A stretch of DNA of 64,000 nucleotides from Diadophis punctatus similis (taxonomy: Eukaryota > Chordata > Lepidosauria > Squamata > Dipsadidae), in assembly GCA_023053685.1 (NCBI GenBank), contig JALIGW010000003.1, positions 44,214,496-44,278,495 of the forward strand, written 5' to 3'. A model generated the notes under the pieces. It was not told the DNA's origin. It did no database searches and was given only the letters and a program-made list of their open reading frames with translations. A program made the position numbers and the translations under genes. Positions 1-10,870 of the stretch are shown here, piece after piece (within the stretch, counting starts at the first letter, position 1; each line of letters starts with the position of its first letter).

Positions 1-889
1 GACTAATGACTGTTGATCCTTGCATCCACTGCGTGACTGTGTATATTGTTTGCCCTCTTGAATCTGGATTGAATCCAACTTGTATAGTTTAAGAAGTTTT
101 GCCACTCAGATGAAAATTGAGGATGGTCATCACTTTACAGATTTCAGACTTTAAGTTACTCTGGATCCCTGACCTGTTCTTTCCACTACAGATTCTCAAA
201 CTGTTCTCCATTGGAAATTTGCCAAACAATTATGAAAATCAACTCTATTTCCCCTGCATTTAGCCATCTAATTCAACAGATCTGGTTTAGGATTTGGGAT
301 TTTTATAATAATGCTACAGGTCACTTACATCGCTCATTAAAATATACCTGTTAAAGAGACAATTATCTGTGCTCTGCTGTAGGGGCTGACATGTTCATTA
401 AAGAAACTGTATTGAAAACAGCGCCAGTGCTGGGGGGGAAATGTTTATTTCATATGAGTTATGCACATGTTTTGGATTGTGGAACAAGAACAACAACAAA
501 TACTGGTTTTTGAAAAAATAATGGAAGAAGTATTGCACTTTGAGATTGGATGAGGGAACCACCTATAATTCTTCACATAGCCACAATATTTCACATTTTT
601 TTGCTGTGTTGTCTCCCACCCCATCCCTGTTTATATTTGTCTGTTTCTGTTCACATAGAGAAAATCCCAAAGTGCCTCCTGAAATTACTGTATGCTATCT
701 AATAGAAAGCCTGGCCTCATACGCATCTTACAGAACTAGTAGTCACAAGGATCATTCTGGAAATGTTGACTACCTGAATCTCGTGCAGCAGTTAGCTTTT
801 AATGTGGCAAGATGGTATGGATCACTTTCTCCCTTGCAACTCCAGTTCTCCAGGCTTCTAGAAGCAATATTCATCCCTTGCTCAGTTCA
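1..889. other. Intergenic sequence, no gene seen
   Basis: AT-rich single-copy-looking DNA. The open stretch at 540-926 (+) has no recognisable domain and runs into a foldback repeat, so I do not call it a gene. I looked for PPIL1, which neighbours C6orf89 in mammals, on the minus strand here and up to the CpG island and did not find it. Confidence 0.6.
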
Positions 890-897
890 GCATATGG

Positions 898-1018
898 CAG
901 TGTATTTTCAAGTTTGGCAGCTTTAAGATGAGTGGACTTCAACTCCCAGAATTTTCAGACAGCATGCTGGGAATTGAAGTCAACCCATCTTAAAGTTGCC
1001 AAGTTTGAGAAATACCAG
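898..1018. mobile_element. Degenerate foldback miniature transposon (hAT-like)
   Basis: The two halves are inverted copies around the shared core TTCAACTCCCAGAATT / GGGAATTGAAGT, with outer arms reading TTTGGCAGCTTTAAGAT and its complement. The same core recurs at 9351, 24419, 25737 and 35446, where 8-bp or near-8-bp duplications point to hAT. The outer termini have decayed and no clean duplication can be read. Confidence 0.6.
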
Positions 1019-1611
1019 CATGTGTTGTCTTTATTTAAGCTTCCCCCTCTCTTTCTCTCTCTAATACAGGGTTTCCTCTGCTTATTAATACAATTTGGTG
1101 GGTCTTTTGTGATTTCCAACTGATGATAAAGAAGATTTTAATATGTGGAAAGTTATCTCTGTTGCTTATTATTCTGTTCTGCATATCATACCATAGTGTG
1201 TATTTTTCTGTTTATGGCATCCTTGTGCTGACAAATATTGGCATAAGAATGATAAAGGATGCAGGTATTGCATTGCCATTAATGTATAATATTTCTTTTA
1301 TACTGTACCAATTTCATTTTTAAGTACGGTATATGATATCCATGTACAGTTGCAGTTCATAGACCTTTAAAATAAAGTACTCTATTCCTAATACACAGTT
1401 CAGTTTCTCCTCTCCATAGAATTTTAATGACATGCAATGGGGGAGAAGCAGGGAGGGGAGAAACATGCAGATTTATTCTACTCTTGCCATTGTGTTTTAA
1501 TTTGTTTTAATTTGTTCCCTGCCATTGGTGTCCTCAGGATGTGGCCATGAATGGTGGATTCAAAGCTCTAAAGTGAAGCTTTGCACTTATTTCCTAGGAA
1601 CTCTTGGGCAT

Positions 1612-1690
1612 TTATTTATTTATTTTAGGAAATTTATATTGCTGCCTATTCACATATGGCGACTTAAAAGAATATAAAAACCTCATATAT
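1612..1690 (-). repeat. Old LINE 3'-tail fragment
   Basis: A TTTA run followed by a gapped match to the tail 'CCGCC...GGGCGGC...AAATAAATA' seen in reverse in other LINE copies of the window. It is short and diverged, so the assignment is weak. Confidence 0.3.
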
Positions 1691-1767
1691 AAAACAATAA
1701 AACTAATAAAATAGAATTATCACATAATAAATTAATATAGTAATATAATAATATAATAACCCCCCAC

Positions 1768-2321
1768 CAGTGTTGGGTTCCTACCGGTGAGGTCCACTCT
1801 ATAGCACCGGTAGCGGCCCGCTGGTGATGTTACAGTACCGGTGCGGTCGGTTGCCGGTGCCTGGGCGCCGCCATTTTTTTAAATGCCTAAAGCTTCCCAA
1901 AGTGGGCGTTTTCCGAAAGCTTAACCTTTTATACTATTAATTTTATACAGTTTTATACTGTTATTCTTTAGACGAAAACATTGAGGACTGTTAAAAGATA
2001 CTGTTCTTTTAACAGTCCTCAATATTTTCGTCTAAGGAATCCATGACTGAAACAAAAAATGCTGTATGAGACTTGCTTGTCTTTTAACTATAGCATTTTC
2101 TGCATATAAAGGTTGCTGTGTTGCCATGGTGTAACACACACTTTGTATGCAAAGCTTTTCATGTAAGGTATAAAATAGCAAAAATAGTAGTAACATCTCT
2201 CTGAAATAACTAATATATGACCGGCAAGCCACACCCACCCGGTCACATGGCTGGCAAGCCACACCCACAAAATAAGCCACGCCCACAGAGTGGCAGTAAA
2301 AAAATTAGGAACCTGCCTCTG
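1768..2321. mobile_element. Non-autonomous hAT element, 554 bp
   Basis: Termini CAGTGTTGGGTTCCTACC and its diverged complement GGAACCTGCCTCTG are bounded by an exact 8-bp duplication CCCCCCAC (1760-1767 and 2322-2329), as expected for hAT. It has no coding capacity. Open frames on the minus strand at 2032-2286 are only chance translations of its body. The ends match a family found at 3327, 6634, 45299, 60298 and 61712. Inside lies a separate long hairpin (1970-2033). Confidence 0.85.
1970..2033. repeat. 28-bp-arm hairpin inside the hAT element
   Basis: Positions 1970-1997 and 2006-2033 are inverted complements with a single mismatch (AATG versus AATA context) around an 8-nt loop. The match continues about three bases outward. 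Its AT-rich composition differs from the GC-rich ends of the host element, so it may be a small insertion of its own. Confidence 0.8.
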
Positions 2322-2957
2322 CCCCCCACCCCATATAGCTAGCTAATAGAAAGCTAGCTAGATAGCTAGATAGCTAGATAGATAGACATATAGTAAGTTT
2401 TCTTGCAATTGTATAGAAATAGATTGCATTGCTTTCTTATATGATTGTTAACGTTTGCTTTCCAGCCTGGCTTACAGCCTTGGGACTTCCTAGGGAATGA
2501 TACTAACTGAATCAGATCCTTTTTTTAAATAGCTTTTTTGAGAGTAGCAAAGTTGGTCAATGTGGACATCAGTTATTGGCAAAAAGCAAAGCAGAATGTA
2601 ACATGTGATCCACTATCAGAAATGAGCTCTTGGCCATTAGTAAGAATCCTAGATAAATTCATCACTATTGAACCTAATTATTCATCTTCTGTTTTATTTT
2701 GATTGCTTTGAAACATCTGCAAAATCTTTAACCTAAAACAATTTCAAAATAATTTAGGGTACATTCTTGAAATTTTTTCATTAAAAAAACGTAACAATTG
2801 AAAAATAGTAAATTAAAACATTTTGGTCAAATTAGGAGAGTTTTGCCTGGGATTAAAAACAACTACATTGGTGTGAACATTGGCCAGTCTTGAGGAGATG
2901 GCCTTTAAAGCACATCTTTTCTATAGAACTTCGGGGGCAGAAGAGATCTTAAAAGTA

Positions 2958-3321
2958 CAGGCAGTCCTTGACTTAGGACCACAGTTCAGCCCAACATTTC
3001 TATTGCTACGTGAAACAGTTGTTAAGTGAACCCCCCCATTTTATGACCTTCCTTGCCACATTTGTTAAGTGAATCATTGCAGTTGTTAAGTGAATCTAGC
3101 TTCCCCATTGACTTTGCTTGTCAGAAGGTCACAAAAAATGATCACCTGATTCCGGGACACTACAACTGTCATAAATGTTGTCAAACGTCCAAATTTTGAT
3201 CATGTGACCATAGGGATGCTGCAAGGGTCATTAGTGTGAAAAACAGTCATAAGTCACTTTTTTCAATGACATAACTTCAAGCAATCACTAAATGAATTGT
3301 TGTACGTTTGAGGACTAACTG
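2958..3321. mobile_element. Pogo/Tigger-like miniature element, 364 bp
   Basis: Terminal inverted repeats CAGGCAGTCCTTGACTTAGG and the complement ending GAGGACTAACTG are flanked by TA (2956-2957, 3322-3323), the target duplication of Tc1/mariner-pogo elements. The body carries repeated GTTGTTAAGTGAATC phrases. It is the same family as 12227, 45880, 59836 and 63547, and its body is shared with the arms around the transposase at 21348. Confidence 0.85.
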
Positions 3322-3326
3322 TAGAC

Positions 3327-3725
3327 CAGGGCTCGGTTCCTCCCGGTTCGGACCAGATCGCCAGAACTGTTAGTGACTCTCTCGTGACAGGACGATGGCG
3401 TCACGGATCCGGTTCGGTCGGTGCCAGTCTGTGGGCGCCGACATCTTTTTTGGGGAATTTTTCCATGTTTGGATGGCTTCTCCTCTTCCGTGGCTTAAAA
3501 AAGAGCCCTCCCACCAGCCCTGGGGTTAATACTGACCTTTATTTTTTCACCCGAAGCACAGCTGATCAGCTCCTCAGTTGTGTTTCAGGCTGAATCCTGC
3601 TACTGAGCATGCATGGAAGTGAAATTGCATGGGGGAATGCACACGTGCGCAGGAGCGTAGCAAGTGCGCGCGAGCGAAACGTCACGATGCGAACCGGTGG
3701 CGAAGGTAAGTGGAACCCACCCCTG
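3327..3725. mobile_element. Non-autonomous hAT element, 399 bp
   Basis: Starts CAGGGCTCGGTTCCTCCC and ends GGAACCCACCCCTG. The flanks CTGTAGAC (3319-3326) and CTGTAGAT (3726-3733) are a 7/8 target duplication. The left duplication includes the last bases of the preceding pogo element, so this hAT landed on its edge. It is an opposite-strand relative of 45299-45687. The open frame at 3384-3593 is repeat sequence, not a gene. Confidence 0.85.
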
Positions 3726-3733
3726 CTGTAGAT

Positions 3734-4950
3734 CCCGTTGGTTATCAGCTTTTTGAGTGTCCCTTAGAGTCCAGATTTATTTTGATATTTAATTACAACA
3801 TTTTATTTTGTTTGTTTCTAACCTTTTTATTCAAAGATAGTTTTAAGTCATTCTGAGGCCTGTGGGATTGGACTGGCATACAAACCCAAGTAAATAAGGG
3901 AACAAATAAATGAATGGTTCCCCACCCAAAAAGTCCCTTGCCCTCATTATGACCCACTTATTTTGGACAAGACTTGCTCTGTTGACTTGTAGATGGCTAC
4001 ACATCCTTGTGCAAGGCCTTGCTAAAAGGCAATTTCAGGGCTGTTGGCCCAAACATTGCATGTTTTGTGGGGGAGCCTGAAGGCACAGACAGGATGATGT
4101 GATAGATATTGCCAAGAGTCCAATTTCCAGGGAAAAGGGGATTTTAAATTAAATTGTTTAGATAATAGTGAATAGACATAATTGAATAGAATTATGTTTA
4201 CTGAGACATAAGCAGAATATTAAACTGTTTTTTTAATTTTTAGTGAGTCATCAATTTGCTCGTTTCTTTGTGTGTTTTCTTCATCATCTATTAATAGTCC
4301 TGAATGCATAGAAGGATTTCAAGAAAACTGCCAGTTGTGTACAAAAGTACCTTTCTTACTTCAAATATCAAATTGCTATAACAGAAACACCTTTTTTATG
4401 ATCAACCTTGTTTGAAATGTCTCCACTAGATGGCAGCAACACAATTTAAAATTCATCACTTGTGTTAAGCTTGGGCCAATTTGAATTTCTTCCAGAATTT
4501 AAATTTTTACAGTAATTTGAAAATCAACAGTAAAATGAGATCCTAATCAAAACAACTATTTTAAAAGCAAGTTGGACTAATAACAAGAAAAATGTATACT
4601 GATAATGAATCATTCTACAAATGAGTGCAATGACAGTGTCAAAATTCAGATAAGTATGATAATTGGGACAATAAATTGTATCTCATATGTTGCATTTTGA
4701 GTTTCATTTCAAGTGAATCTATGGCCAAGAGTTAGTGTTTCATGCAACCCAGCAAAAAAAAAAATCACTTAAGAAAAAATACTGAGTATTGTATTGCTGA
4801 TTTATATACATGTTATATATTACATGTTTTAATATCTATATGCTGTAAATTTCCTTCAGGAGATCAAGGCAGCATACGTAACATTACCTCATTTTTTTCT
4901 GTATCTCTGTAGCTAAGGATAAATTTAGGCCTAATTCTGTTGAACATTCA
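3734..4950. other. Intergenic, nothing recognised
   Basis: AT-rich sequence with short homopolymers and no supported coding, RNA or mobile-element feature. Confidence 0.5.
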
Positions 4951-5016
4951 GTTTGTTTGTTTGTTTGTTTGTTTGTTTGTTTATTTATTTATTTATTTAT
5001 TTATTTGTGAGACTTA
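4951..5016 (-). mobile_element. 3' part of a split tRNA-derived SINE (minus strand)
   Basis: TTTG/TTTA repeats followed by TTTGTGAGACTTA are the reverse of the SINE tail seen intact at 49240-49485. The SINE is interrupted at a TA by the 1 kb element 5017-6042 and resumes at 6043. Confidence 0.8.
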
Positions 5017-5324
5017 TTGTATTTTTCGGAGTATAAGATGCACCGAAGTATAAGACGCACCTTAGTTTTGGGGGAGGAAAACAAGGAAAAAAGGCCTCTG
5101 CCTCCCAGCAATTTGCCAAACAGCAAACAGCTAACAGCACAGATGATATACACTGTTTGCTGTGTATTTCTGTGCATGTGTGCTTGACCCATAGAAATAG
5201 CAAAGAATTGGAGAAATGTACATTATGGTAGTATATTAATCCCAGAAAGTTTTCTTAAATGTAATCACACTAACTCCTCCCAATTATTTAAATAGATCTA
5301 CTCCAAACATGACTAAGTCACGGT

Positions 5325-5400
5325 TTCAGCTGCCTTATTTTAATATTAATACTTAATACTAATTCAGCTGCCTTATTTTAATATTAATACTTAATACTAA
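5325..5400. repeat. Exact 38-bp tandem duplication
   Basis: 5325-5362 and 5363-5400 are identical. The unit begins TTCAGCTGCCTTATTTTAAT. Confidence 0.95.
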
Positions 5401-5644
5401 AACAGGACATTTCAGATTATACTTTTACAGATCTTTAAAATTGATGTGGCTTTCTGGAAGTATTCTCTGCTATTTAAAAGAAGATACAATAGCACTGGGC
5501 CTCTTCAGAGCAAGAATTTATTTTAAAAAGCTTCTTCATTTTGTTAAGTTGTCTATAACAATAATAAAGCAGTCTTTAAAAAATAAGTCTTATAATTTGA
5601 ACAGTCTACAAACATTTAACAAAATAACATATTGACAGAATCTG

Positions 5645-5715
5645 CCTCTACCTAGGATAGAACTCACAACCTCTTGACTGTGAGGCAAGAGCTCTACCTC
5701 TAGGCTACAGTAGCT
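5645..5715 (-). repeat. tRNA-like (SINE head) fragment
   Basis: On the minus strand it reads GCCTAGAGGTAGAGCTCTTG, followed by a T-arm-like GGTTGTGAGTTCTATCC, resembling RNA polymerase III A and B boxes. It is too diverged for a functional tRNA, and no matching acceptor stem is evident. The sister element at 24024-25029 lacks it, so it is a later insertion. Confidence 0.5.
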
Positions 5716-6042
5716 GTAGCTTACTTTCTTGCAATTTCAGCAGTGTAACATTGCCAGCAGTTTATCTCCCAGCATTTTGTCTCATTACAGTCACCGTAGT
5801 TAGTTTCATTTTACCACATGGCTTGCAAGCCTGTCAGCTGTAGGTCGGGAGGCAAGTAATCTCTTAGTGTGCTAATAAGGCTTCTGTTTCTGTTCTGTTT
5901 GCTGCAAAGGTAAATTGTTGGCAGGCAGAGGCCAAAGGGTGGGGGTGGCTGGGTGGGGCTACATTCGGTGTATAAGACGCACCCAAATTTTCACCCTCTT
6001 TTTGAGGGTAAAAAGGTGCGTCTTATACTCCGAAAAATACGG

Positions 6043-6268
6043 TATATACCGTCTCATAATGCAAGCACTCTCTCAGCAGTTTACACCATTAAGCAATGTA
6101 TATTTATATTGCCCCCAACAATCTGGGTCCTCATTTTACCTACCTCGGAAGGATGGAAGGCTGAGTCAACCTTGAGCTGGTGAGATTTGAACAGCTGAAC
6201 TGCTGATCACAGTCAGCTAAAGTGGCCTGCAATACTGCACTCTAACTGCTGCACCACCTCTGCTCATT
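6043..6268 (-). mobile_element. 5' part of the split tRNA-derived SINE (minus strand)
   Basis: The reverse complement matches the SINE at 49240-49485, including the 'TCCGAGGTAGGTAAAATGAG' phrase and the A- and B-box head at about 6180-6268. Joined with 4951-5016 across one TA it restores the expected tail context GAGACTTATATACCG. Confidence 0.85.
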
Positions 6269-6633
6269 GTTATCCAACCAACCACTTTAACCCGTGTGCC
6301 ATACTGACTTGCTATTCTAGGCTGCTAAGGCTTTCAATGGAAGGTTTATAATGAAGAAATTCAAGGCCCCTCAACTATAAAGAAAACAAATGAAAGATCA
6401 AGGCTTTAAAGAAGGTGGCTAAATAGAAATCTATTATCCATGAAGCAGTGTACAGAATTAGAATTTAGGATAAAGCAGCTGGTGGCATTGTCATATTGTC
6501 TATTAGTATATTTGAATTCAATTAAAAAAATGTGCCGGGGAGTGTTAAAATTATTTGTAGAGGGTTCCAAAGAATGGGAAGAAAATTGTGCATTTTTATA
6601 TTTTATTTAATCCTATATGATATGGTACAAGAG

Positions 6634-7027
6634 CAGGGGTGGGATTCAGCCGATTCGGGCGAACTGGATGCTAATATTACATATGGTTCACCGAACCGGT
6701 AGTTGCAAGGACTGGCTGGTCCCACCCACCCCACCCCTCTCAGGAGTCTCCACGTGGTGGATGCCAGGTAAGTGCAGGGCCCGCGCGGAGGTTTTGGGAG
6801 GGCGAAAAATGCACCTCCCGGAAATGGGCCCGTTTCCGGCCTCCAGAGGGCCTCTGGAGCCCGGGAGAGGCTGTTTTCGCCCTCCTGGAGGCTCCGGAGC
6901 CCGGGGAGGGCAAAAACGCCCCCCCCACTGTGATGCAGGAGGCCGAGTAGGCCATCCCCACCATGGCCACGCCCACCCAGCAACCGGGCAGAGAACCGGT
7001 TGCTAAAATTTTTGAATCCCACCCCTG
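6634..7027. mobile_element. Non-autonomous hAT element, 394 bp
   Basis: Ends CAGGGGTGGGATTCAGC and GAATCCCACCCCTG are inverted repeats of the 1768/60298 family, with a GC-rich body. I cannot see a matching 8-bp duplication, so the flanks have diverged or rearranged. Long open frames on both strands (6603-7228) are by-products of the GC-rich repeat and have no domain. Confidence 0.75.
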
Positions 7028-7544
7028 AATTTGGGATTTATTGATCCTAAAGCTTTTCATCCCTAAAAGCAGGTAGAAACTACCTGACTCATTTTGGTTG
7101 CTTTCAAAATGCTGAGAGAGCAAAGCCACTTTATTCAGCCTTTTGCTGGCACTTGATGAACAAAGATGCATTACCTTGGGACTACATTTTAAAAAGTCAG
7201 ATGTCGGAAGTATTGTAGATACTCCCAATACCTCAACTCTATGTCGTTTTTCTTTTTAATTTTGTCATCGGTTTTGCAGTCATGATCTTAAATGAACATG
7301 GCTTTCTTAGCTTTTCTCTGTGCATTGGGATGCAGTGAAGTTCTGGAGTTTTGGATATTTTGAGTTCTGCCACTCATCTGAAAAAGCATTTACCTCTTGA
7401 AGTTACTTTGCCTTTGTTACTTCCACTTGCCTTCCATCCTATCAGCCTCGCTGGGTACTAGCAACTTATGCTCAGTTAAGCGGGTGGACACCGATACAAA
7501 TTGTGTGCACAGGGCGCACTGACTTAATAGTTTACCTAAACCCC
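7028..7544. other. Intergenic, nothing recognised
   Basis: No supported feature. The last part (from about 7472) may be the start of the LINE tail that follows. Confidence 0.4.
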
Positions 7545-7700
7545 ATTTTCTGGAGTAAGGAGTATGCGTAAGCGCACCACCGTGCCTACCGCCCCTGTCC
7601 TACTGTCCTATTGTCCTTTTTTATTGTTACTTTTTACTTATGTTTATACAAACTACTACTATCCTATACATGTTTGACAAATAAAAAAATAAAAACAATG
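7545..7700 (+). mobile_element. LINE 3'-tail fragment
   Basis: The phrase GTGCCTACCGCCCCTGTCCT, then CTATTGTCC, TATGTTTATACAAA and TGTTTGACAAATAAA, matches the 3' end of a longer copy at 47405-47850 and an inverted copy at 54016-54200. Only the untranslated tail is present here. The clade is not certain. Confidence 0.6.
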
Positions 7701-7839
7701 TCGTTTGTGGTTCAGCGCGTGGTGGGCAGAAAAAAGCTGCCAGCTTAAGGGCTCATTATTGCAAGGATGGGTATCTCGAGAGTGCTGCATGCGCGACTGA
7801 TTAAAAAGTACTTTTTACTTTTTAACCAGTGACGCTTTG

Positions 7840-8210
7840 AGGACAGGGCTGAACGGGGAGCTACTGAGGCGAATGTGCCTCTGCGAATTTGAAGCCACGC
7901 TCCGCCCGACTCCGGAAGCAGGAAGCCCGGAGTGCAGCGGCTGGACTCGCTCGGAGGGGCCTCTCGGGTCCATGTTGAATCCAGGCGACTCGACCCGCCC
8001 GGCGGTTCATGGGGTGAGAAGGCGTTTGCGCTGTCGACAAGCGGAAGAGTCACCGCCAAGTTTGGACCGAGGGTGTCGCTGGGGTGGGGAATGATCCTTG
8101 CAGATTGTATCTCTTGGGGGATCCCGGGAGTGGATGGGTGGGAGATCCGCGCCGAGGGAGCTGAGAATCAAGTCGCCGGACCAAGCGCGAGGCCAGGAGG
8201 GTGGTGGTAG
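7840..8210 (+). promoter_or_regulatory. CpG-rich promoter of the C6orf89-like gene
   Basis: This is the only clear non-repetitive cluster of CpG dinucleotides in the window, and it lies about 4 kb 5' of the first coding exon on the same strand. It has no TATA box, as expected for a broadly expressed gene with a CpG-island promoter. I saw no PPIL1 first exon on the opposite strand, although PPIL1 sits head to head with C6orf89 in mammals. Confidence 0.6.
7900..8013 (+). other. Probable exon 1 (5' UTR) of the C6orf89-like gene
   Basis: A strong donor ATGGG|GTGAGA ends the exon at 8013; the 5' edge is a guess. An ATG at 7972 is open to the donor for 14 codons and would join in frame to exon 2 (11976), adding 20 residues before the main ATG at 11994. 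Its start context is weak (T at -3), so I treat it as leader sequence. Another donor near 8206 cannot be excluded. Confidence 0.4.
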
Positions 8211-9074
8211 GCGTGTTTGAAAGGGCAACTCGAATGGCTTTTGGAGGACTCCTGGCTACTTGCCTTGCGGCCAAGTGAATTGTAGAGCAGCCTGCAAGCC
8301 CGTGTACGCGCTTACTGGGAATGAGCCCCATTTGAGGTTATAGGGGTTGACTTCCGAGCAGACACTTTTCAAGATTGCTGTTTGTTACGGTAGAAAGCAA
8401 AAGGGGACCAAGTGGGATGGAGAAACCATTGACTGCCAGCAGGGTGACTGTTAAGTCTCAGAAAAGATGGCCGTAAATTCATGTCTGAGGCTTCGGACAT
8501 GGTGTATTCCGTGCTAGAAAGATGCGTTGAGGGATGAGGATGTTTTTGTTTTTGAACAGTGTCATATGATTGAGGGAAGTTCTATACCATTAGCTAGCTA
8601 GTGGAAATCATGCAGTTGAATTTTACAAGGCTTTCCCCTTATGTGATGTTACTTAGCACTAGGATGGATGGATGGATGGATGGAGAGACAGGTGCATAGA
8701 GAATTTATTAATAAAGTACTCCCTTTAATATCTACCATAACTAAATTCTTGATCCTGATGTTAACTTATTTAAGTTAGTGTATTCAGATAGTACAGTACT
8801 ACAGTATGTTCCAGGACTCCAGCAAATAACATTATGGTAACATGGATTTATTGTAAGCTATGGATTATACCTCAGTGTCATTCTGTTTTGCATTCCAGTT
8901 GGTCCTTTTGACAGTGTCTTGTAATATATGAAATAGCACTGAATAGCTGGTTGACATTTTGAATATATTTAACATGATCAAAAACTTATGAGCATCAATA
9001 GTAGCTGACATTTTAAAAAATCTGGCAGTGAGAACCCTTTTGCCTAATTTTGGCTAGAGGTCAATATAGTCCAA

Positions 9075-9076
<2 letters not shown>

Positions 9077-9150
<74 letters not shown>
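9077..9150. repeat. (GT)n microsatellite
   Basis: About 37 uninterrupted GT units in intron 1, a likely length-polymorphic locus. Confidence 0.95.
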
Positions 9151-9151
<1 letters not shown>

Positions 9152-9350
9152 ACCTATTCTGTACTATTTTCCACAAGGAGCAGTCAAGTGCCTGAGTTTT
9201 ATGTGAAATAAGCAGACAATGTAATATTAAATGCTCTAATTATGTCTTCTATATCTGTCAGAGGGAGTTGGCATCTAAAGCATTTCAGTTCTCCCTGCTG
9301 AATTTCAGGAACAGTAGACACGTATGTGAGTGATTTTGGATGGTTTAGGA

Positions 9351-9485
9351 CAGGGGTAGGCAAAGTTGGCTCTTCTAGGACTCATGGACTTCAACTCCCA
9401 GACTTTCTGAGCCGATCATGCTAGCTCAGGAATTCTGGGAGTTGAAGTCCACGAGTCATAGAAGAGCCAACTTTGCCTACCCCTG
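9351..9485. mobile_element. Foldback hAT miniature, 135 bp
   Basis: CAGGGGTAGGCAAAGTTGGC and its complement form the ends. The whole element is close to a palindrome around TTCAACTCCCAGA. Flanks GTTTAGGA (9343-9350) and GTTTAAGA (9486-9493) are a 7/8 duplication. Confidence 0.9.
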
Positions 9486-10349
9486 GTTTAAGACACATGT
9501 GAGTGGCCTGGAATTACAAGATAGCAATTCAACAAATAGTGGATAGAGTCTAAAACTGCATGCATTATAGCAGGGCTGAATAACCCACAAACAACCTGAG
9601 AGCTGCCTGCCATCCCCAGCACTCTGTTTGCAACCCTGGGACACCTGACTATCATGACACTGAAATCCAGCCATGCAGTTTTCATTCATCTTTGGGTTTT
9701 AAGTGTGGGAATAGGAGCACAAGCCTCAGGGAGGCAAAGCATTCCCATGCCCTCTGTGGGACCTGATGATAACTCAGGAGGCCGACTTGCATCTCCAGTC
9801 CAAAAGAAATTGTCCCCTCCTGCTTCATAGTCTTTTCATTTTTCTATTCCAGCACTTGCTGTGGTGCTCAGAGCAGTTACAGAAGCTGAATAAAGTGAAG
9901 TTCATTTTTTTTCCTTTTGTCATTTTTCAGTGCTTTAAGTAAGCAACATGATTGCAACAAAAGTCTACCATTATTTAGTTTATTAAGTTTATCTCCCATC
10001 TTTCATTCAAGGGCTTAAGATATACATAATAGCCTCCCCTATTTCCCCCACAACAACCACTCATTGTGCATTTTGCAGAAATGATTGCTATTAACTGTAT
10101 TTGGAAAACCATTTGGTTTCATTAGACATTTGCATAGGAAAGGAGGTTGGAGGAAGTATGTAGTCTTGTGGACCAACATCATGCCAAGCGGTGTAGACGT
10201 ACACTTATTTTTTATTCCCCTGCCATATCTGAAACACCTTTCAGAGTTCAATACATTTGTACTGTAAGTGATGCTTGAATATATATACACATAAAACATT
10301 GCTCCTGTTGTGATGTTTTCCCCTCAGAAAACAATCACAATTGCAGAAG

Positions 10350-10837
10350 TCACATGAGGTGTTGATCATCATCTTTAAAGCCCTACATGGCTTAGGGCCA
10401 GGTTACCTCCGGGACCGCATTCTACCTCATACTTCCCTTCGACCGGTCAGGTCCCACAGAGTGGGTCTCCTCCAGGTCCCGTCAGCCAAACAATGCTGGC
10501 TGGCGGGGCCTAGGGGGAGAGCCTTCCCTGCTCTCTGGAGCCAACTTCCCCCAGAGATCCGAATCATCCCCACCTTGCTGGCCTTCCGAAAAGCCATTAA
10601 GACATGGCTCTTCTTGCAGGCAGGGTTCTGAGACAATTTTACATCTGAGGTCTCCCCCATGTATGCATGGTGTCGTGTGTCTTTTTAAAACTTTTTAAAA
10701 ATTGTTTTCAATGATTTTATTGTTTGGTGTTCTCTAAAATGCTGTACGCCGCCCTGAGTTCTTAGGGAGTAGGGTGGCATAGAAGAATTCCCAAATAAAT
10801 TAATAAATTAATAAATTAATAATAAATTAATAAAAAA

Positions 10838-10868
<31 letters not shown>

Positions 10869-10870
10869 AA
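10350..10870 (+). mobile_element. CR1-L3-like LINE, 3' fragment
   Basis: Translates (10341-10631) to the same C-terminal reverse-transcriptase-ORF segment as the long LINE at 26520-29665 ([20 protein letters not shown] and onward to KTWLF). It is followed by the 3' UTR phrase GTACGCCGCCCTGAGTTC, GGGTGGCATAGAAGAA and an AAATAAATA tail. 5'-truncated. Confidence 0.85.

Larger units (their letters stand above)
5017..6042. mobile_element. TA-flanked ~1 kb DNA transposon, copy 1
   Basis: The left end reads TTGTATTTTTCGGAGTATAA (consensus CCGTATTTTTCGGAG) and the right end is the complement CTCCGAAAAATACGG, with TA on both sides. It is related over most of its length to 24024-25029, which lies in the opposite orientation. 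No transposase frame is present, so it is non-autonomous. It holds a 38-bp tandem duplication (5325-5400) and a tRNA-like insertion (about 5645-5715) that copy 2 lacks. Termini and TA target suggest a Tc1/mariner-pogo relative; the family name cannot be fixed without a library. Confidence 0.85.

Noticed and set aside
540..926. 128-codon open stretch on the + strand
   Set aside because: No domain, low-complexity start, and it runs into a foldback repeat; no splice or promoter support.
5645..5715. Possible tRNA gene on the minus strand
   Set aside because: Boxes are diverged, no complete cloverleaf can be drawn, and it is an insertion inside a transposon; treated as a SINE fragment.
7745..8094. 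PPIL1 first exon on the minus strand of the CpG island
   Set aside because: None of the frames there resembles the cyclophilin N-terminus.
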